From: an uncultured Ruminococcus sp.
Lineage (GTDB): Bacteria; Bacillota; Clostridia; Oscillospirales; CAG-272
Assembly (NCBI GenBank): GCA_902782445.1
Contig: CACZNC010000012.1
Location: 1-51,980, forward strand
Length of the DNA: 51,980 bases
Reading direction: 5' to 3'
The translations under genes were made by a program, and so were the position numbers. The notes under the pieces are model-generated. The model ran no database searches. It saw only the letters and a list, made by a program, of their open reading frames with translations, and was not told the origin of the DNA. This document shows positions 1-8,980 of the stretch, in pieces; positions within the stretch are counted from its first letter, which is position 1; each line of letters starts with the position of its first letter.

Positions 1-110
1 CTAAATTGGTGTGCGGACACAGACCAAACGAAATGGCAGCAGCCTTGTCCTATACCCCCATGAAAGTTCTTGCCAGGCTTCTTTCAAGAAGCCGCGTTTT
101 CCCTTTTAGT
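1..110 (+). repeat. Dispersed repeat family 2, copy A (cut by the window edge)
   Basis: This stretch matches 15241-15358 on the same strand and the complement of 46527-46635. Shared blocks are CTAAATTGGTGTG, the segment GCGGACACAGAC (copies A and B) and the 3' hairpin block. The hairpin GGCTTCT-TTCA-AGAAGCC lies at 76-93 and is followed by GCG and a T-rich tract, so it could act as a terminator. The copy begins inside the repeat, so more of it lies to the left of the window. It is the leader region of the HAD gene that starts at 140. No reading frame is kept between copies. Confidence 0.7.
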
Positions 111-139
111 TTGAGATTAGTATGAAAGGCTTCTGACGC

Positions 140-820
140 ATGAAATATCTGAACTATATCTGGGATTTCGACGGGACGATTTTCGATTCCTATCCCCACA
201 CCGTCCGCTGCCTCTGGGACGAGCTGACCGCGGAGGGGCTCGCCGATTCGCTTTCCCGTGAGGACGTGGAGCAGCACATCCTCGTCTCCTTCAACGACAT
301 GAAGCGGTTCACCGGGATCTCCGACGAGGCTTATGAACGCTTCCTCGAACGCACCCACCGGATCGGGGAGGAGGAGATCGAGCCGAAAGCCGTGCCCTTT
401 CCCGACGCGGAGGCGGTCCTCTCCGCCATCGTGAAAAACGGCGGCCGGAATTATCTCTACACCCACCGCAACGCCACCGCCCGCTGGTATCTGGACGCTT
501 ACGGGCTGACCCCGTATTTCGCGGATCTTGTGACCGCCGAGGAAGGCTTCCCCTCCAAGCCCGCCCCGGACGCCGTGCTCGCCCTCATCGCCCGCAATTC
601 CCTGGATCCCGCGGACTGCGTCATGGTGGGCGACCGGGAGATCGACGGCATGAGCGGCAAAAACGCCGGGATCGCGGGGGCCCTCGTGAACTATCCCCCC
701 TTCCTCCCCGACGGCACCTCCCCCGCCGACGTGACGAAGATGGACTACACGGCAGGAAGCCTGACGGAGTTTGCCCGGATCATGGGGATCGAAGGAGTGA
801 GCGAAACAAAAGCCGGGTGA
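140..820 (+). CDS. HAD-superfamily hydrolase, phosphoglycolate-phosphatase-like
   Basis: The protein has 226 residues and is probably a cytosolic phosphatase acting on a small phosphorylated metabolite. The HAD nucleophile motif DFDGT is at residues 9-13. The Thr of YTHRN is a likely motif II residue, the Lys of PSKPAPD is motif III, and VGDREID is motif IV with the Mg-binding acids. The cap is the alpha-helical type between motifs I and II, as in the phosphoglycolate phosphatase/beta-phosphoglucomutase branch. Length is normal for that branch. The ATG at 140 follows a weak ribosome site (GAAAGG); an earlier ATG at 122 stops after four codons. It stands alone between repeat copy A and the solute-binding gene at 914, so the substrate cannot be guessed from context. 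Confidence 0.9.
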   Translation: MKYLNYIWDFDGTIFDSYPHTVRCLWDELTAEGLADSLSREDVEQHILVSFNDMKRFTGISDEAYERFLERTHRIGEEEIEPKAVPFPDAEAVLSAIVKNGGRNYLYTHRNATARWYLDAYGLTPYFADLVTAEEGFPSKPAPDAVLALIARNSLDPADCVMVGDREIDGMSGKNAGIAGALVNYPPFLPDGTSPADVTKMDYTAGSLTEFARIMGIEGVSETKAG

Positions 821-913
821 ATTTCATCCGTCCGCAGACCGACAGTCAAAAGGGCAGCGCATGATCCGTCTTTGGAGATTCGGGAGTTTTTTACGGACAA
901 GGAGGATAGACAC

Positions 914-3256
914 ATGAAAAGAAAGAGACTGCTCGCGGCGTTTCTGATCCTTGCGGCGCTTCTGTCCCTTTTCGGATGCAAAAAAGCGGAGCCCGCGCCG
1001 GTCGTTTCGGAGGATGGCATAGAAATCACCGATCCGAACATCCTGACCCACGTTTTCCGCGAGGCAGCACGGACAAAGGGATCGGTGAAAACGGCGGTTT
1101 CGAATATCACGCCGTATTATGACCGGGAAACGGGGATCCTCACGTTTGTGGCCGAGGAGCCGGATTCCGCCGACGGCGAGGAGATCGTCCACGGGTACAC
1201 CGTCCGGACAATGGCTGAGGACGGAACGGAAACGGTGAAGGCCTCCCTCGCCCTCACGGGGAAATGGATCATGGGAGGCTTTCTCGACCGGGACGGCCTC
1301 ATCTGCATGGTCTTTTCGCAGGACGAAAACCTGAACCGGCGCGGGATGATCGGACGGTACGGGTTCGCCGAGGGAGAGTGGACGATGACGGACGACGTGC
1401 TTTCCCTTTTTGAGGAGCGTCAGATGGGAGTCCGGGGTCCCGTCAGAGACGCGGAGGGGAATTACTGCGTCGCGGCGCAATACGGTCTCGAAATCCTCGT
1501 GCTCTCCCCGGAAGGAAAGCGGATCCGATCCTTCACGCCGGAGATACCTGGCCGCGATACGGTCGGACAGCTTGTCGCTTCGGAGGACGGACGGATCTTT
1601 GCAAGGTTCTCCAGTATGTCGACCGGTTCTACGGATACGGCGGAAGTTTTCACGGATAAAGGGGAAATCGGAGCGCTTTGGAAGCTCGGGAATTCGATTT
1701 TCGGAGGCGCGGAGGGGATCCCGTTCTTCTATACGGGAGACGAAGGACTGTACGCCAAGTCCCCGGACGGCGGGCGGGACAAGCTGCTGCTCAATTACCT
1801 CAACTCCAATCTGTCAAGGGCTGAAGGTACTCCGTTCTATGTCTCGCCGTCCGCGGTGTTCATCGCGGAAATCGCCGGGATCTTCAACCCCTTCGACGGC
1901 GGACAGCTTGTGCGTTACGTCCCCGCCGACAACATTGATCTGCGGGAACAGAAGATTTTGAATCTCGCATACTTTGACAGCCTGCCATACACAGCGACGG
2001 TCGCGGTCAACCGATTCAACCGTTCCCACCCCGAAGCGCGGATCGTCACGTCGGACTGGTCCCAGTACAATACGACGGAGAATCCGCGGGGCGGTTATGA
2101 CAGGCTTTGTACAGATATGGTCACCGGAAAGGAGGTCCCGGATATCCTGATCGGCGAACTGGTCACGTCCTCCCCGCATCTCACCACCGCCCTTGAACAC
2201 GGCCTGTACACCGATCTCACGCCCTTTCTCGAGAGCGACCCCGTCGTGAACGCCGATAATCTCTTCGGCTGTGTGAAGCGGCTTTTCGACGACGGCAAGG
2301 GGGGCATGTGGGGCATCGCGCCGAGTTTCATCGTCAGCAGATCCCTCGTCTCCACCCCGGAGCTTCTGGGGATCTATGCGGAGAAGGGGTACTGGACGAT
2401 CTCGGAGGCCCTCGACTATATCGAATCCATCCCGGAGGACTGCGAATTCCTCGCGAATCCCAACCGCAGCGGCCTTCCGCTCCTCGACGAGGGCGACGGA
2501 TACATGATCTTCGTTGACCGGGAGAAGGGCGCCTGTTCCTTCGACAGCCCGGAATTCGTCCGGTATCTGGAATACGCAAAGTCTCTCCGCGCAGAGAACC
2601 CTTCTCCCTACGCCGATTTGGATCAGGAATCCCTTGCGAAGCCCCGGATGGACGGGAAGATCCGCGCGGCAGGGATCCAGTTCCTGGGTGAAGTATATCA
2701 GATGCGCCGTTTGATGATGGCGTTCAGCACGAAGGACTGGACGATGATCGGATATCCGGCCCCCGTGGAGAGGGCGGGCGCGGGGACAAGCGTTTCGACC
2801 CGGTTTGCTATGATGATCACGTCCGCCTGCGACGATCCCGCGCTCGCATGGGAGTTTGTCCGTCAGTGCTTCACCTCCGACGAGGGGCAGGGAGGCCTCC
2901 CCGCGCTGAAGTCCTCGTTCGACGCCCTGGTGGAAAGCTGGTACGGAGCGCAGTTCGAAGACTTCTACGTTGTGCACGATTATGTCTACATGGCCCGGGA
3001 CATGGAGCACGCCATCACGGAGGCCGATATGCAGTACCCGGGCATCCTATCGACCTTCGAGCCGGAGGACCGGGATAAATATATCGCGATTCTGGACGGG
3101 ATCGGCACGACGGCGGCGGAACGGGGCGTCAGGGACATCCGCAATATGATCTACGAAGAGGCGAGCGCGTTCTTCTCGGGCGTCGGTTCCGCCGAAGACT
3201 GCGCGAAAAAGATCCAGTCCCGCGTCTCGATCTGGCTGGCGGAAAGAGGAAAATGA
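914..3256 (+). CDS. Two-domain extracellular solute-binding lipoprotein
   Basis: The protein has 780 residues. I start at ATG 914 because AAGGAGG lies at 899-905 and the signal peptide then begins MKRKRLLAAF; an upstream TTG at 872 has no such site. The lipobox LFGC predicts a membrane-anchored lipoprotein. Residues from about 340 to the end look like a family 1-type sugar- or peptide-binding protein (VNRFNRSHPEARIV, GKEVPDILIGE, then Trp-rich closing lobes). The first ~340 residues are extra for this family and show repeated short beta-strand segments such as ILVLSPEGKRI and LVASEDGRIFARFS, suggestive of a beta-propeller, though that is inference. No permease or ATPase gene is adjacent, so the transporter partner must lie elsewhere. 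The gene is close behind the HAD gene (93 bp) with no clear promoter of its own. Confidence 0.85.
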   Translation: MKRKRLLAAFLILAALLSLFGCKKAEPAPVVSEDGIEITDPNILTHVFREAARTKGSVKTAVSNITPYYDRETGILTFVAEEPDSADGEEIVHGYTVRTMAEDGTETVKASLALTGKWIMGGFLDRDGLICMVFSQDENLNRRGMIGRYGFAEGEWTMTDDVLSLFEERQMGVRGPVRDAEGNYCVAAQYGLEILVLSPEGKRIRSFTPEIPGRDTVGQLVASEDGRIFARFSSMSTGSTDTAEVFTDKGEIGALWKLGNSIFGGAEGIPFFYTGDEGLYAKSPDGGRDKLLLNYLNSNLSRAEGTPFYVSPSAVFIAEIAGIFNPFDGGQLVRYVPADNIDLREQKILNLAYFDSLPYTATVAVNRFNRSHPEARIVTSDWSQYNTTENPRGGYDRLCTDMVTGKEVPDILIGELVTSSPHLTTALEHGLYTDLTPFLESDPVVNADNLFGCVKRLFDDGKGGMWGIAPSFIVSRSLVSTPELLGIYAEKGYWTISEALDYIESIPEDCEFLANPNRSGLPLLDEGDGYMIFVDREKGACSFDSPEFVRYLEYAKSLRAENPSPYADLDQESLAKPRMDGKIRAAGIQFLGEVYQMRRLMMAFSTKDWTMIGYPAPVERAGAGTSVSTRFAMMITSACDDPALAWEFVRQCFTSDEGQGGLPALKSSFDALVESWYGAQFEDFYVVHDYVYMARDMEHAITEADMQYPGILSTFEPEDRDKYIAILDGIGTTAAERGVRDIRNMIYEEASAFFSGVGSAEDCAKKIQSRVSIWLAERGK

Positions 3257-3621
3257 GGGGTCGGCGTGATTTTGCGGTTTGTCCGCGGCGGGGGGAGTTT
3301 TGCCGGGGAATGAAGTGTTTTTATATGGAAAAGGAGTCGGCGACGGGACGCGCGTTCTTTCAGCCGGTGAATCTGCCGATCCCCGCGGGCCGGATCAGAT
3401 TCAGACGGACGAGCCTGAACATGGAGCCAACCCCGCGCGGTCTCTAGCATTGGCCAGACGCACGAAAAGAATTGCTTAACGATATGCCAATGCGGTGGCC
3501 TTGCGGCGGCATTTCAGGCGCGCATTTCACAGGACGCGCATTCGGAAAGCTGAAACCGTTTCCCCCTCTTCGCGCACATAAGCGGGTTCATCCGAAAGCG
3601 GATCGAATTGAATAATCAGAA

Positions 3622-3662
3622 ACCGCCAGAGCGGAACATGAAGTTCTACCCTGACGGTTATT
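3622..3662 (+). terminator. Terminator-like hairpin module in R1
   Basis: ACCGCCAG at 3622-3629 pairs with CTGACGGT at 3651-3658 with one G-U pair, and an inner GAAC...GTTC pair sits in the loop. It is followed by TATTTC. The same module recurs at 20443-20488 and, as a clean terminator, at 34016-34056. Confidence 0.45.
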
Positions 3663-3691
3663 TCGCGGAACAAGGCCAAAAAAAATCAGAA

Positions 3692-3707
3692 TGTTTCACG
3701 TGAAACA
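3692..3707. promoter_or_regulatory. Perfect parS-like palindrome (R1)
   Basis: The sequence TGTTTCACGTGAAACA is an exact match to the parS site bound by ParB/Spo0J in Bacillus and many other bacteria. It lies in the centre of the inverted repeat R1. No parB gene is in the window, so binding is inferred only from the match. Confidence 0.75.
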
Positions 3708-4079
3708 ATACCCGAAACCCCTTGTCGTTCTTCCTCTGCGCGAGGCCGGACAAACAGATCCCGCCGCACAAACACGCGACAACGCCGATTGCGCGACTGA
3801 ATCACCGCCGCAAGGCCGCCGCATTGGCATGTCGTAGAGTTATTCATTTCGTACATCCGGCCAATGCTAAAGACCGCGCGAGGATGCCGCCATGTCCCGG
3901 CTCGTCCGGCTTGAATCGGAAAGACCGCGCGAAGATCGCTCTATTCCTTAGCTGCAAGACCACGCGTCCCAACCATCCCAGCGAAGCGCTCCCATCCCCC
4001 AAAACGCAAATCCCGCGCATCAAAAAACCGGAATCGGACAATCTCTTATCTCCAGCCTCTAACCACTAACCACTATCCT

Positions 4080-5033
4080 CTAGCCTCTCTTCTTCATCCA
4101 TTCGACCAGCTTGTCTCCCGTTTGGGACAGCACGATGGCCGCGAACATCACGGAGCACCCGAGGATCTCCCGCCCCGTCATGCGCTCGCCCAACAGGATC
4201 GCCGCGGCAAGGACGCCGAACACCGATTCCATGCACATCATCAAGGTCGCCGCCGTCGCGTCCGCCGTCTTCTGCCCGATCACCTGGAGCGTGAACGCGA
4301 CGCCGCAGCTCATCACGCCGGACCAGAGCAGGGCGGGAGCCGCGGAGACGATGTCCCCCCCGTTCGGCTTCTCGAAGAGGAACATCATGAGGACCGAGAT
4401 CAGCCCGCAGACCGTGAACTGCACGCAGGAGAGCTTCGCCCCGTCCGCCCCCGCCGCGAATTTTTCCACCAGAAGGATGTGGACGGCGTAGATCACCGCG
4501 CAGGCGAAGGAGAGCAGATCCCCCCGGTTGACCGAGAACGGATCGGCCGGATTTATCGAGAGGAAGTACAGCCCCACGAACCCGAGGCAGACCGAGAACC
4601 AGGTCACCGCCCCCACCTTCTTGCCGAGGACCATCCCGAAGAGCGGAACGAAAAACATGTAGAGCGCGGTGATGAAGGCGATCTTCCCGGCGTCCGCGTA
4701 ATAGAAGGCGAACTGCTGGGTCGTGCTCCCCCCGAACAGGGCCAGACCCACGAACGCCCCTCCCTTGAGGACCGCGAGATCCGCCGCCCGGGCCGTTTTT
4801 TTGTCTTCCGGCGTCATGGACAGCCGCCGGGGGATCTCCTTCACGAGGATGAAGCAGAGCAGGGTGAAGGCCCCGATGAACATCCGCACGCCGTTGAAGG
4901 TGAAGGCGTCGATCTTTTCGATCCCCGCGCTTTGAGCGACGAATCCGGTCCCCCAGATCATCGCCGCGAGCAAAAGGATCAGAGCCCCCCGGATCTGCCC
5001 CCGCCGTCCCGTTCCGCCGCCCTTCGTCCCCAT
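4080..5033 (-). CDS. DMT-superfamily (EamA) permease
   Basis: The protein has 317 residues and is almost entirely hydrophobic, with about ten predicted membrane helices arranged as two EamA repeats. The first repeat opens with the typical AAMIWGTGFVAQ segment. Family members export metabolites or amino acids, or carry sugars; the substrate cannot be read from sequence. The ATG at 5033 has a GGAGG site just upstream, and a good sigma-A promoter lies at 5082-5110 on the same strand. The 3' end faces repeat R1. The gene is transcribed alone and divergently from the oxidoreductase at 5336. Confidence 0.9.
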   Translation of the reverse strand: MGTKGGGTGRRGQIRGALILLLAAMIWGTGFVAQSAGIEKIDAFTFNGVRMFIGAFTLLCFILVKEIPRRLSMTPEDKKTARAADLAVLKGGAFVGLALFGGSTTQQFAFYYADAGKIAFITALYMFFVPLFGMVLGKKVGAVTWFSVCLGFVGLYFLSINPADPFSVNRGDLLSFACAVIYAVHILLVEKFAAGADGAKLSCVQFTVCGLISVLMMFLFEKPNGGDIVSAAPALLWSGVMSCGVAFTLQVIGQKTADATAATLMMCMESVFGVLAAAILLGERMTGREILGCSVMFAAIVLSQTGDKLVEWMKKRG

Positions 5034-5081
5034 GAATAACCTCCTCCGCGCCGAATCTGCTTTTTTCGCGCATACCCTGTT

Positions 5082-5110
5082 ATTATAGCAGACGGGGAGG
5101 AAAAAAGCAA
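5082..5110 (-). promoter_or_regulatory. Sigma-A promoter of the DMT permease
   Basis: Reading the minus strand, TTGCTT (5110-5105) is followed by a 17-bp spacer and TATAAT (5087-5082). The start codon is about 50 nt downstream. Confidence 0.7.
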
Positions 5111-5177
5111 GATGAAATTTCGGCCCTTTCTCCGCGTCCGTGCGACTCCCGCTTCTCCCGCTTCCCAGGATTTTCTC

Positions 5178-5206
5178 TTGACAACCCCACCCCGATATGA
5201 TATGAT
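5178..5206 (+). promoter_or_regulatory. Sigma-A promoter of the Gfo/Idh/MocA gene
   Basis: TTGACA at 5178-5183, a 17-bp spacer and TATGAT at 5201-5206 form a near-consensus promoter. It leaves a leader of about 120 nt before the ATG at 5336. A weak CCGGA...TCCGG-TTTTT hairpin late in the leader could attenuate, but this is uncertain. Confidence 0.75.
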
Positions 5207-5335
5207 GAAGAAGCCCGGGATCCGCGCCGCCGTGCCGGGGAGACTGCGGGCGTCAGGTTCATTGCAACTGTCCCGGATGGCCGAGGGGTTGTCCGGTTTT
5301 TGTTCGGATTTTTCATCACCACAAGGAGATTTTCT

Positions 5336-6319
5336 ATGTTTCACGCCGCCATCATCGGATGCGGAGGCATCGCGCAGGTCCATGCCGCCGTTCTGACCTC
5401 GCTTCCCGATACCGAGATCACCGCCTGCGCGGATATCCGGCCCGAACGCGCGAAGGCAATGGCCGAAAAGACCGGATGCCGCGCCTATTCTTCCCTCGAC
5501 GAACTGCTCGAACACGAGACGCCGGATTCCGTCCACCTCTGCGTCCCCCATTACCTCCACGCGCCGATGGCTTTGAAAGCCGCCGAGAAAGGGATCGCCG
5601 TCTTCTCCGAAAAGCCCCCCGTGATCAGCCGGGATCAGTGGGAACTCCTCGAGAAGGCCGCCGCGAAAGTCCCCCTCGGGATCTGCTTCCAGAACCGCTA
5701 CAACCCGAACGTCCGGGCCGCGGAGACGATCATCAGGGAAGGGACTTACGGAAAACTGCTGGGAGCCCGTGCCTTCGTCACCTGGAAGCGGGAATCCCCC
5801 TATTATCTCGACAGCGGCTGGCGGGGGACCTGGAAGACCGAGGGCGGCGGCGTGCTCGTCAACCAGTCCGTCCACACCCTCGATCTGCTCGTCCGGCTCC
5901 TTGGGAAGCCCGAAAAGGTCGAGGCCCACATGGCGAACCACCACCTGAACGGCGTGATCGAAGTCGAGGACACGGTCGAAGCCTATCTCGTCCTCGGCGG
6001 AAAACCCGCGCTCTTTTACGCCACCACCGCCTATACCGAGGACGCCCCGGTGCTGATCGAGCTCCACTTCGAAAAGGCGGCCCTCCGGCTGGAAAACGAC
6101 GCGCTGGAGATCCGCACGAAGGAGGGAGCCGAGAAAAAGACCTTCCCCGTCCCCGAAACCCTCGGCAAGGGCTACTGGGGGAGCGGCCACGGAGTCTGCA
6201 TCGCCGATTTCTACGCCAGCATCAGAGAGGGACGCCCCTATCAGAACGACCTCGCCTCCGTCCGGGATACGGCCGACGCCATGCTCCGGATGTACGAGGA
6301 GGGCAGGAAGACCTTGTAA
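5336..6319 (+). CDS. Gfo/Idh/MocA-family NAD(P)-dependent oxidoreductase
   Basis: The protein has 327 residues. The N-terminal Rossmann domain opens MFHAAIIGCGGIAQVHAAV, with the GxGGxA dinucleotide motif. The family EKP signature appears as SEKPP near residue 95, and its Lys is the usual catalytic residue. The C-terminal alpha/beta domain includes the GGGVLVNQSVHTLD segment typical of these sugar or inositol dehydrogenases. The start at 5336 is set by AAGGAG at 5323-5328; an earlier in-frame start at 5300 lacks a good site. The substrate is probably a sugar or sugar derivative, but no sugar-operon context is present. It has its own promoter. Confidence 0.92.
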   Translation: MFHAAIIGCGGIAQVHAAVLTSLPDTEITACADIRPERAKAMAEKTGCRAYSSLDELLEHETPDSVHLCVPHYLHAPMALKAAEKGIAVFSEKPPVISRDQWELLEKAAAKVPLGICFQNRYNPNVRAAETIIREGTYGKLLGARAFVTWKRESPYYLDSGWRGTWKTEGGGVLVNQSVHTLDLLVRLLGKPEKVEAHMANHHLNGVIEVEDTVEAYLVLGGKPALFYATTAYTEDAPVLIELHFEKAALRLENDALEIRTKEGAEKKTFPVPETLGKGYWGSGHGVCIADFYASIREGRPYQNDLASVRDTADAMLRMYEEGRKTL

Positions 6320-6366
6320 TCCGCCGCCCGAAAGATTAAATCCCGGTGAGAAACGGTCGGAGGACC

Positions 6367-6395
6367 TTGTAAAGCCATCCGATTTGTGATATACT
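6367..6395 (+). promoter_or_regulatory. Sigma-A promoter of the SPFH gene
   Basis: TTGTAA at 6367-6372, a 17-bp spacer and TATACT at 6390-6395 lie 70 nt before the start codon. The -10 hexamer is good and the -35 fair. Confidence 0.6.
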
Positions 6396-6464
6396 GTCCC
6401 CGCAGGCAAAACGAAACGTGGGATCCGACGCGCAGCCGGTCCCGTGCGGAAAGGAGAATCCGAT

Positions 6465-7490
6465 ATGGAGTATATTCCGATCATCATCGTCGCGGTGCTC
6501 ATCGTGTGGTTCATCGCCTCCAACCTGAGAGTGGTTTCCCAGAGCGAGGCATATGTCATCGAATTCCTCGGCAAATACAAGGACACCTGGGAAGCCGGGA
6601 TGCACCTCAAGATCCCCTTCCTCGAAAGAGTCGCGAAGAAAGTCACCCTCAAGGAACAGGTCCTCGACGCGCCGCCCCAGCCCGTGATCACGAAGGACAA
6701 CGTCACCATGCAGATCGACGCCGTCGTGTACTTCCGCGTGTTCAACCCCATGCTCTTCACCTACGGCGCGATCAACCCGGTCAACGCCCTCGACAACCTC
6801 ACCGCCACCACCCTCCGGAACGTGGTGGGCGAGCTGGAACTGGACGAGACCCTCACCTCCCGGGACGCCATCAACTCCAAAATGGCCCTGATCCTCGACG
6901 ACGCCACCGACCCCTGGGGCATTAAGGTCATCCGGGTGGAGCTGAAAAACATCATCCCGCCGAAGGGCATTCAGGAGTCGATGGAAAAGCAGATGAAGGC
7001 CGAGCGCGAAAAGAGAGAGACCCTTTTGCTCGCCGAAGCCCACAAGGAAGCCGATATCAAGGAAGCCGAAGGCCACAAGCTCGCCGTCGTCCTCGAAGCG
7101 GAGGGCGAACGGGACGCGCGGATCGCAAGAGCGGAAGGCGAAGCGAGAGCCGTGTACCTGGCGAAGAAAGCCGAAGCGGACGGCCTGCGGGAACTCATGG
7201 CCGCCGGAGTCGACGAAAGCGTGCTCCGCCTGAAGCAGTTCGAAGCAATGCAGAAGATCGCCGACGGCCGCGCCGCGAAGATCATCATCCCCACGGACAT
7301 GGTGGACATGGTCACGAAATCCGTCGCGTTCTCGGAGACCTCCGGCCTCGGATCCGTCACCGCCCCCGATACGACGGAGGAGCCGGAACCCGAATCCCGG
7401 TGCTTCGACAAGGAGAAAGCCTTCGGCGATTACGACGGAAACGGATACGACGCGAAGAAAAAAGAGACGGACGAAAAGCTCGGCAAGTAA
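6465..7490 (+). CDS. SPFH/Band 7 (stomatin/prohibitin-like) membrane protein
   Basis: The protein has 341 residues. One N-terminal helix (IPIIIVAVLIVWFIA) is followed directly by a Band 7 domain with the stretches SQSEAYVIEFLGKY and VTMQIDAVVYFRV. A long charged Ala/Glu/Lys-rich coiled-coil segment follows at about residues 170-250, then a C-terminal region with the stomatin-type KIIIPTDMVDMV. The family forms oligomers that organise membrane microdomains or regulate proteases such as FtsH. No NfeD-like or protease partner gene is adjacent, which is a common companion in this family. The last 45 residues are acidic and variable. The ATG follows GAAAGGAG. Confidence 0.9.
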   Translation: MEYIPIIIVAVLIVWFIASNLRVVSQSEAYVIEFLGKYKDTWEAGMHLKIPFLERVAKKVTLKEQVLDAPPQPVITKDNVTMQIDAVVYFRVFNPMLFTYGAINPVNALDNLTATTLRNVVGELELDETLTSRDAINSKMALILDDATDPWGIKVIRVELKNIIPPKGIQESMEKQMKAEREKRETLLLAEAHKEADIKEAEGHKLAVVLEAEGERDARIARAEGEARAVYLAKKAEADGLRELMAAGVDESVLRLKQFEAMQKIADGRAAKIIIPTDMVDMVTKSVAFSETSGLGSVTAPDTTEEPEPESRCFDKEKAFGDYDGNGYDAKKKETDEKLGK

Positions 7491-7510
7491 AACCTGAGAC
7501 AGCAGAGCCC

Positions 7511-7546
7511 CGGAGCCGCAAACACCCGGTTCCGAGGGCGTTTTTT
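7511..7546 (+). terminator. Intrinsic terminator after the SPFH gene
   Basis: CGGAGCCG pairs with CGGTTCCG (one G-U pair) around a short loop. A run of six T follows a few bases later. Confidence 0.6.
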
Positions 7547-7580
7547 CATCCCCCGATCCGCGCCGCCCGCAAGTTTCCCC

Positions 7581-7609
7581 TTGCATTCCGCCGGACTCCG
7601 TGGTATAAT
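7581..7609 (+). promoter_or_regulatory. Sigma-A promoter of the phosphomutase/signal peptidase operon
   Basis: TTGCAT at 7581-7586, a 17-bp spacer and an extended TGGTATAAT with the hexamer at 7604-7609. About 90 nt of leader precede the ATG at 7707. Confidence 0.75.
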
Positions 7610-7706
7610 ATAAACTTGATGCGGTATGTCCGCGGACGGAGGTTCCCGGCATCCCTGCAAAAGGTTTTCTGAAAGCATTTTCCTATACAGAAAGGCAATT
7701 CCCCCG

Positions 7707-8930
7707 ATGAAATATCTGATCCTCGTCCCCGACGGCATGGCGGACAGACCCTGCCCCTCCCTCGGCGGACGCACCCCGATGGAAGCCGCCCATAAGCCCC
7801 GGATGGACAAACTCGCCTCCCGCGCCCTCTGCGGCACCGTCTCCAACGTCCCGACGGGCATGGTCCCCGAGAGCGACACCGCCAACCTCTCCATCCTCTC
7901 CTACGACCCGCGGATCTATTCCAAAGGCCGCTCCCCCCTCGAAGCCATGAGCCTCGGCCTCGAAATGTCCCCCCGGGATACCGCGCTGCGGTGCAATTTC
8001 GTCACCCTGTCCGGCACCGCGGAGGACTGCTACGAGGACCGCACCATCCTCGACCACAGTTCCGGGGATATCACCACCGAAGAAGCCGGGGAACTCGTCG
8101 CCGCCCTCAACGAAGCCCTGCCCCAAACCGTCCGGGGATCGAAGCGGATCCTGCACACGGGGGTCAGCTACCGCCACTGCCTGATCTGGGAGGACGCGGA
8201 CGAACACTATTCCTTCATGCGCCCCCACGACATCCTCGGGCGGCGGATCGGGGAATACCTCCCGAAGGAAGAAAACGGCGGGGCGGATTTCCTCGCCTAT
8301 ATGAAGGAGGGCGCGAAAGTCCTCGATTCCCACCCCGTCAACGAAAGACGCCGGGCGAGAGGGCAGAACCCCGCCAATTCCCCGTGGCTCTGGAGTCCCG
8401 GGAAGAAACCGGCCCTGCCCCTCTTCTCCGAGAAATGGGGACTCACCCCCGCCGTGATCTCCGCCGTCGACCTCATCAAGGGCATCGGCGTCTGCGCGGG
8501 CTGCGACGTGATCTCCGTGGAAGGCGCCACCGGCAATTTCGAAACCAATTACGCCGGGAAAGCCGAGGCCGCGATCCGGGCCTTCGCCGACCACGATCTG
8601 GTCTATATCCACGTGGAAGCCCCCGACGAATGCGGGCATCAGGGGCGGGCGGACCTCAAAACCGCCTCCGTGGAGCTGATCGACGAAAAGATCCTCACCC
8701 CCGTTTCGGACTGGCTGGCGGAGTCCGGGGAGCCCTACCGCATCCTCGTCCTGCCCGACCACCCCACCCCCATCGAGATCCGCACCCATTCGATGGAGCC
8801 CGTGCCCTTCTTCCTCTACGACCCGGCAGAAGAGCGGGAGGGCGTTTCCGTCTACACCGAAAAGACCTGCGCCGGGAAGCCCCTGTACCTCCCCGACGGA
8901 AGCGGGCTTCTGTCCCTGCTCATCCGCTGA
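7707..8930 (+). CDS. Cofactor-independent phosphoglycerate mutase family (apgM type); proposed homoserine kinase
   Basis: The protein has 407 residues of the alkaline-phosphatase-like, archaeal-type phosphoglycerate mutase family. The opening MKYLILVPDGMADRP carries a metal-binding Asp, and VPESDTANLS supplies the Ser nucleophile at about residue 56. DECGHQG and LPDHPTPIEIRTHS are the C-terminal metal-binding segments. A bacterial subgroup of this family has been proposed to act as homoserine kinase in genomes that have threonine synthase but lack the usual kinase. The threonine synthase gene lies 2.7 kb downstream here, which favours that reading, but glycolytic mutase activity is not excluded. 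It heads a run of four genes with gaps of 50, 20 and 2 bp. Confidence 0.85.
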   Translation: MKYLILVPDGMADRPCPSLGGRTPMEAAHKPRMDKLASRALCGTVSNVPTGMVPESDTANLSILSYDPRIYSKGRSPLEAMSLGLEMSPRDTALRCNFVTLSGTAEDCYEDRTILDHSSGDITTEEAGELVAALNEALPQTVRGSKRILHTGVSYRHCLIWEDADEHYSFMRPHDILGRRIGEYLPKEENGGADFLAYMKEGAKVLDSHPVNERRRARGQNPANSPWLWSPGKKPALPLFSEKWGLTPAVISAVDLIKGIGVCAGCDVISVEGATGNFETNYAGKAEAAIRAFADHDLVYIHVEAPDECGHQGRADLKTASVELIDEKILTPVSDWLAESGEPYRILVLPDHPTPIEIRTHSMEPVPFFLYDPAEEREGVSVYTEKTCAGKPLYLPDGSGLLSLLIR

Positions 8931-8980
8931 GGGCGCAGAACGGACCCTTCCCCCAACCCCACAGACCGGAGGACATTCCT

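Larger units (their letters stand above)
3260..4020. repeat. Intergenic parS-bearing repeat R1 (two inverted arms)
   Basis: The space between two convergent genes is filled by two inverted arms flanking a parS-like palindrome. The left arm is about 3260-3530 and the right arm about 3787-4020 in reverse complement. Landmarks shared by the arms are CCCCGCGCGGTCT, the paired segments GCATTGGC and GCCAATGC, and GCCTTGCGGCGG. Between them are a long-loop hairpin (3622-3658) and the perfect 16-mer at 3692-3707. Short open frames in the arms are interrupted or shifted in other copies, so I do not call them genes. The stretch 4040-4079 is only low-complexity CTAACCACTA-type sequence. Confidence 0.8.

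Noticed and set aside
3722..4069. Open frame in R1 with a similar frame in R3 (20510-20743)
   Set aside because: The shared peptide follows from high DNA similarity of the arms; the same frame has a stop in R1 left and shifts in other copies.
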